A DNA stretch of 64,000 bases from Pseudoalteromonas sp. T1lg23B (GTDB lineage Bacteria; Pseudomonadota; Gammaproteobacteria; Enterobacterales; Alteromonadaceae). The stretch spans positions 429 to 64,428 of the forward strand of contig NZ_PQBZ01000034.1 in the NCBI RefSeq assembly GCF_002964665.1, given 5' to 3'. Each line of letters begins with the position of its first letter. Position 1 is the stretch's first letter. The notes beneath the pieces were generated by a model that saw only the letters and a list, made by a program, of their open reading frames with translations, was not told the origin of the DNA and ran no database searches. Of the stretch, positions 61,204 to 64,000 are shown piece by piece. A program made the translations under genes and the position numbers.

Positions 61204-62025
61204 ATGCAAGTCAGAGTAATTCAAATAGTTATATTTTTAGTGTCGGTTTGGGCATTGAGCTATCCGTTTTTGTATGAAACCACATCGCCACTGACCTCAG
61301 AGCAAAAAACTAAGCCCAAAAGACCAGTGGCGCCAAAGATTGTGGAAAAACCATTGCACAATGTAAAGCTGCCAGATTTTGGAAGTATCACTGATGTAAA
61401 AGAGAAAAAGCAGCGCTTCTTTGATTTCATAAAGCCCCATGTTATCGCCGAGAACACGAAAATCAGACAACAACGAGCGACTTTAGAAATTGCATTAATG
61501 ATGCTGCAAGCAGGGCAGGCGTTAACCGAGGCGCAAACCAAGAAACTCAAAACTATTTTTACATACTATCGTTTAGACGACGCGCAATTCACGGTAGAAA
61601 GTGTACAAGAAGCACTAACACATGTTGATATTATTCCAAGAGAGTTAGCACTAATGCAGGCTGCGAATGAGTCAGCTTGGGGAACGTCACGTTTTGCAAG
61701 AATCGGTTTAAACTTTTTTGGTCAATGGTGTTACAAAAAAGGGTGTGGCATGGTGCCAAGGCACAGAGATAATGAAGCTGCCCATGAAGTTGCTGCGTTT
61801 CAATCGGTACGCGCGGCTGTGAAATCATACTTTAGAAATATCAATACTCACGACGCCTATCGCCAATTACGCGAAAAACGCGCCGAGCTTAGAGCAAATA
61901 AATTACCTATCGAAGCCACCTTGTTGACTCAAGGACTCATTGCTTATTCTGAGCGCGGTGATGCGTATGTAGAAGAACTTAATGACATGATCCGCCATAA
62001 CAAGGATTACTTTGATGAAGAATAG
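61204..62025 (+). CDS. bax: Bax-type glucosaminidase-domain protein
   Basis: 273 residues. An N-terminal helix (VIQIVIFLVSVWALSYPFLY) anchors or exports it. The glucosaminidase/FlgJ-like domain (about 135-260) has LALMQAANESAWGTSRFA near 146, with the catalytic-type glutamate, then NFFGQWCYKKGCGMVPR and YFRNINTHDAYRQLRE. E. coli Bax is of this family and is thought to cleave peptidoglycan glycan. GAGGAAAGAC precedes ATG 61204. It overlaps the DUF2987 gene by 11 bases. Confidence 0.87.
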   Translation: MQVRVIQIVIFLVSVWALSYPFLYETTSPLTSEQKTKPKRPVAPKIVEKPLHNVKLPDFGSITDVKEKKQRFFDFIKPHVIAENTKIRQQRATLEIALMMLQAGQALTEAQTKKLKTIFTYYRLDDAQFTVESVQEALTHVDIIPRELALMQAANESAWGTSRFARIGLNFFGQWCYKKGCGMVPRHRDNEAAHEVAAFQSVRAAVKSYFRNINTHDAYRQLREKRAELRANKLPIEATLLTQGLIAYSERGDAYVEELNDMIRHNKDYFDEE

Positions 62026-62680
62026 CTACATTGTGTTTCTGGTGGCTGTACTCGCCTTTATCAGTAAGACTGTGAATGCCAAGGAATTTGTGGTGTCTTA
62101 TGATGGCTTTTATGACCGTTTAAAAGTCGTAGAGAAAGGCAACTTTGAGTTTGCTCGCGTTAATTTTTATATTGTAGACATCGCAACACTTGAGCCTTGT
62201 AAAATTAAAAAAGGCGAAATAGTAACTGAGCGCTCATCCTCGCCACTTACCTATACGAGTCAGGCTCAGTTACTGTTACCCTACGATAAACAACTTGATA
62301 AAGATAAAGCGGTTGTTGTTATCGAGCCAGAAAACCCAAACCATGATTGCCAACTAAAGTTTCAAATAGAAACAGAACACTTTGGTGTGCAGAATTTGAA
62401 TAAAGCGGATATCTATCAGCTGCATATGGAGTTTGATGAGTTGCTATCTGATTTATCTGGTTTTTTTGTCAGTAAGTTGATGAGTTTTTTATTGCCTGAA
62501 CAAAAGGGCATTAAAATCACCTTTACGCACCCTGTTTCCTTTGCCGATGAACAAGTGCAATGTGCTCAAATGAGCTGTACTTTTGAAGTAAGTGACACAT
62601 GGCAAGACAATTCGCAGAAGCTTAATACAAGTAATGCAAATATTAACATTGAACAAGTAACGCCTTGGATCAGTAAATAG
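62015..62680 (+). CDS. Exported DUF2987 protein
   Basis: 221 residues. A signal peptide ends near residue 22 (KTVNA-KE). The mature part has the DUF2987 pattern: FVVSYDGFYDRLKVVEKG near 25 and FARVNFYIVD near 47, then LLPYDKQLDKDKA near 86. Four cysteines lie in the mature part (PCKIK, HDCQL, VQCAQ, MSCTF). Function unknown; members occur in Alteromonadales and Vibrionales. AAGGA lies 8 bases ahead of ATG 62015. It overlaps bax, so coupled translation is likely. Confidence 0.8.
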   Translation: MKNSYIVFLVAVLAFISKTVNAKEFVVSYDGFYDRLKVVEKGNFEFARVNFYIVDIATLEPCKIKKGEIVTERSSSPLTYTSQAQLLLPYDKQLDKDKAVVVIEPENPNHDCQLKFQIETEHFGVQNLNKADIYQLHMEFDELLSDLSGFFVSKLMSFLLPEQKGIKITFTHPVSFADEQVQCAQMSCTFEVSDTWQDNSQKLNTSNANINIEQVTPWISK

Positions 62681-62695
62681 TATCGACTTCCCAAT

Positions 62696-62730
62696 CTGGC
62701 TCAATGCTCGTTGAGCCAGCCATTTTCTTT
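62696..62730 (+). terminator. Intrinsic terminator of bax-DUF2987
   Basis: CTGGCTCAA (62696-62704) and TTGAGCCAG (62711-62719) form a perfect 9-bp stem with a 6-base loop, followed by CCATTTTCTTTT. The T tract is interrupted but adequate. Confidence 0.78.
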
Positions 62731-62837
62731 TAGTTCTTAACTTTTGCCAAATCATTTTATCTTTGCTAATCAATGGCAAGGCATGGCTCTATCTGCTACA
62801 CCTATTACAGGCTGATAATTCAAAGGACGGCCCTGCT

Positions 62838-63499
62838 ATGTTTGGTTTTCTAGAACATATGAGTAGATTTATAAAAGGTTACTTAAAAATCGTACGTTTA
62901 CTGTGTTTGTGATGAGTGTGGTGTTGCTTGGCGCTACAGTGATTTTTTTCTTAGACCAACACACTAAATTAGAAGTAAAACAAGATATTCACAGCAAAAT
63001 AAGTGACCAACTTTCTCTGCGATATAACCTGCTCTTGAGTAAATTGAATGACAAGAAAAAGGAGATTCGATTTCTACACGCTACACCGCCTGTAAAGGGA
63101 ATCATGCGTGCAGTGAGCAACAACGGTATAGACCCGCTTGACGGCACAGTTGAAGCGCAATGGATATCTAGACTAGAGATTATATTCAAAGGCTATATTG
63201 AGAATCACCCAGATATTCTACAGTTAAGGTACATCGGATTCGCGGACAATGGCAAAGAGATAGTGCGTGTTGAACGGCGTGATGAAATCGTATCGGTTAT
63301 TGATAAAAGATGTCTAGTTGTTTGAGGGAAGATCACACTCAGGAATGAAGACCCAGATGAAGTTGAAAAAGCCCTCAATAAAGTGGATAAATTTCTCCCA
63401 AAAGAATTAGTTGGCAGTATTAATAACTGCTTGAGAGAGTCTGATTTTCGTCGTGCTGAAACAATAGTCAAAGCTTATATTAATTCAAGGAGTAGTTAG
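62838..63499 (+). pseudogene. Remnant of a hybrid sensor gene: frameshift, in-frame stop and missing middle
   Basis: ATG 62838 begins MFGFLEHMSRFIKGYLK, then the frame is lost in an A5 run (62885-62889); one extra A would join it to KNRTFTVFVMSVVLLGATV, a membrane helix. A periplasmic sensor domain follows to about 63300, with FLHATPPVKGIMRAVSNNG and LRYIGFADNGKEIVRVERR, as in membrane histidine kinases and cyclases. A TGA at 63323-63325 interrupts it. The same frame then reads DEVEKALNKVDKFLPKELV and DFRRAETIVKAYI to a stop at 63497-63499, which looks like the C-terminus of a hybrid kinase. The kinase and receiver domains are absent, so a large internal deletion has occurred. Confidence 0.75.
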
Positions 63500-63550
63500 A
63501 TACTCGCATCTGTGTTGGGCAAACCCGCTCTACTTTTTTTAGGTCGTGAT

Positions 63551-63574
63551 AATTTCTCTAAGATAAGAGAGATT
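63551..63574 (+). other. Hairpin upstream of ttcA
   Basis: AATTTCTCT (63551-63559) pairs with AGAGAGATT (63566-63574), 9 bp with one G-U pair and a 6-base loop. It directly follows the third copy of TAGGTCGTGAT (63540-63550). No T tract follows; it may be part of a small intergenic repeat or of the ttcA leader. Confidence 0.35.
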
Positions 63575-63667
63575 AAACTAGTTCGTTAAGCAAAAAATCC
63601 GTATAATTGCCGCCCTTGAATTTCCATTGCAAATTTAGTCAGCGCCACTGACTATGTGGGTAGGTAG

Positions 63668-64000
63668 ATGAGTCAAACAGATACGCGAAAAGAAGCTTTT
63701 GAATTTAACAAGCTACAAAAACGACTGAGAAGAAACGTCGGTAACGCCATTACCGATTACGGCATGATTGAAGAAAATGATGTAGTAATGGCCTGTATTA
63801 GTGGTGGTAAAGACTCCTTCGCAATGCTTGATATTCTATTACAGTTACAAAAAGTCGCGCCTATTTCTTTTGAAGTTGTAGCGGTCAACTTAGACCAAAA
63901 GCAACCTGGATTTCCTGAGCACATCTTACCTGAGTACTTTGAATCGCTGAACATTCCATATTATATCGTTGATAAGGATACCTACTCGGTAGTAAAGCAG
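63668..64000 (+). CDS. ttcA: tRNA 2-thiocytidine biosynthesis protein TtcA (cut by the window edge)
   Basis: The first 111 codons are present and the frame is open to the edge. [20 protein letters not shown] and the ATP-pyrophosphatase PP-loop [11 protein letters not shown] near residue 44 are typical of TtcA, which thiolates cytidine 32 of tRNAs using an Fe-S cluster. [12 protein letters not shown] near 98 is also conserved. The later CxxC cluster motif would lie outside the window. Confidence 0.92.
   Translation, partial: MSQTDTRKEAFEFNKLQKRLRRNVGNAITDYGMIEENDVVMACISGGKDSFAMLDILLQLQKVAPISFEVVAVNLDQKQPGFPEHILPEYFESLNIPYYIVDKDTYSVVKQ

Noticed and set aside
62903..63325. Intact 140-residue membrane sensor protein
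   Set aside because: The frame begins mid-helix after a frameshift and ends at a stop in the middle of the sensor gene; matching coding sequence continues on both sides, so it is part of a pseudogene.

Overview
This window looks like chromosome of a marine gammaproteobacterium of the order Alteromonadales, most like Pseudoalteromonas. That is an inference from family content and AT-rich base use: a Pla-1/cef-type lipoprotein lipase, DUF2987 and DUF3718 proteins, a GlyGly-CTERM secreted protease, a CLCA_X protein, and E. coli-like pairs such as metG/mrp, ackA-pta/yfbV and yffB-dapE. No rRNA, tRNA, CRISPR array, transposase or phage block was recognised. The last gene (ttcA) runs off the right edge.

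Layout. 1-7200: the terminator of a gene outside the window, a structured non-coding stretch, a giant secreted M4 metalloprotease (1921 codons) and a small membrane protein. 7200-20320: a complete siderophore locus. Its genes follow the order of the staphyloferrin B genes sbnA-sbnI, but sbnE and sbnF are fused into one 1138-codon gene, sbnI is reduced to its kinase-type domain, and a TonB-dependent receptor closes the run. 20320-32730: a YdjM-like membrane protein, a small secreted four-cysteine protein, YciK, a VolA-like lipase, SohB, an ABC-2 exporter with a PH-domain protein, an M2 peptidase, and a fadE gene broken by a one-base frameshift. 32730-41750: a lipoprotein, an RND efflux pair, metG, mrp and dcd. 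41890-50600: a GGDEF/EAL membrane protein, a CLCA_X/LPD1-like protein, TapT, an orphan HPt protein, AlaA, and a five-gene run (ACT, EIIA-like, YffB, DapE, M15 peptidase). 50680-57000: ackA-pta, yfbV, rlmA, a CbiM-like protein and xthA. 57100-64000: a porin with a small periplasmic binding-type protein, a DUF3718 protein, a dGTPase, Bax, DUF2987, a decayed hybrid sensor gene and the start of ttcA.

The strongest system is the siderophore locus. By the known staphyloferrin B scheme, SbnI phosphorylates serine, SbnA and SbnB turn O-phosphoserine and glutamate into 2,3-diaminopropionate and 2-oxoglutarate, SbnG makes a dedicated citrate pool, SbnE/F/C join the pieces with SbnH decarboxylating an intermediate, SbnD exports the product, and the TonB receptor would bring the ferric form back. 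Genes overlap or lie close together from sbnA to the receptor, and a perfect 12-bp inverted repeat just upstream is a good candidate for the iron-responsive operator. Two genes are visibly broken (fadE and a hybrid sensor), each by a shift next to a short homopolymer, so sequencing error must be excluded before biology is drawn from them.
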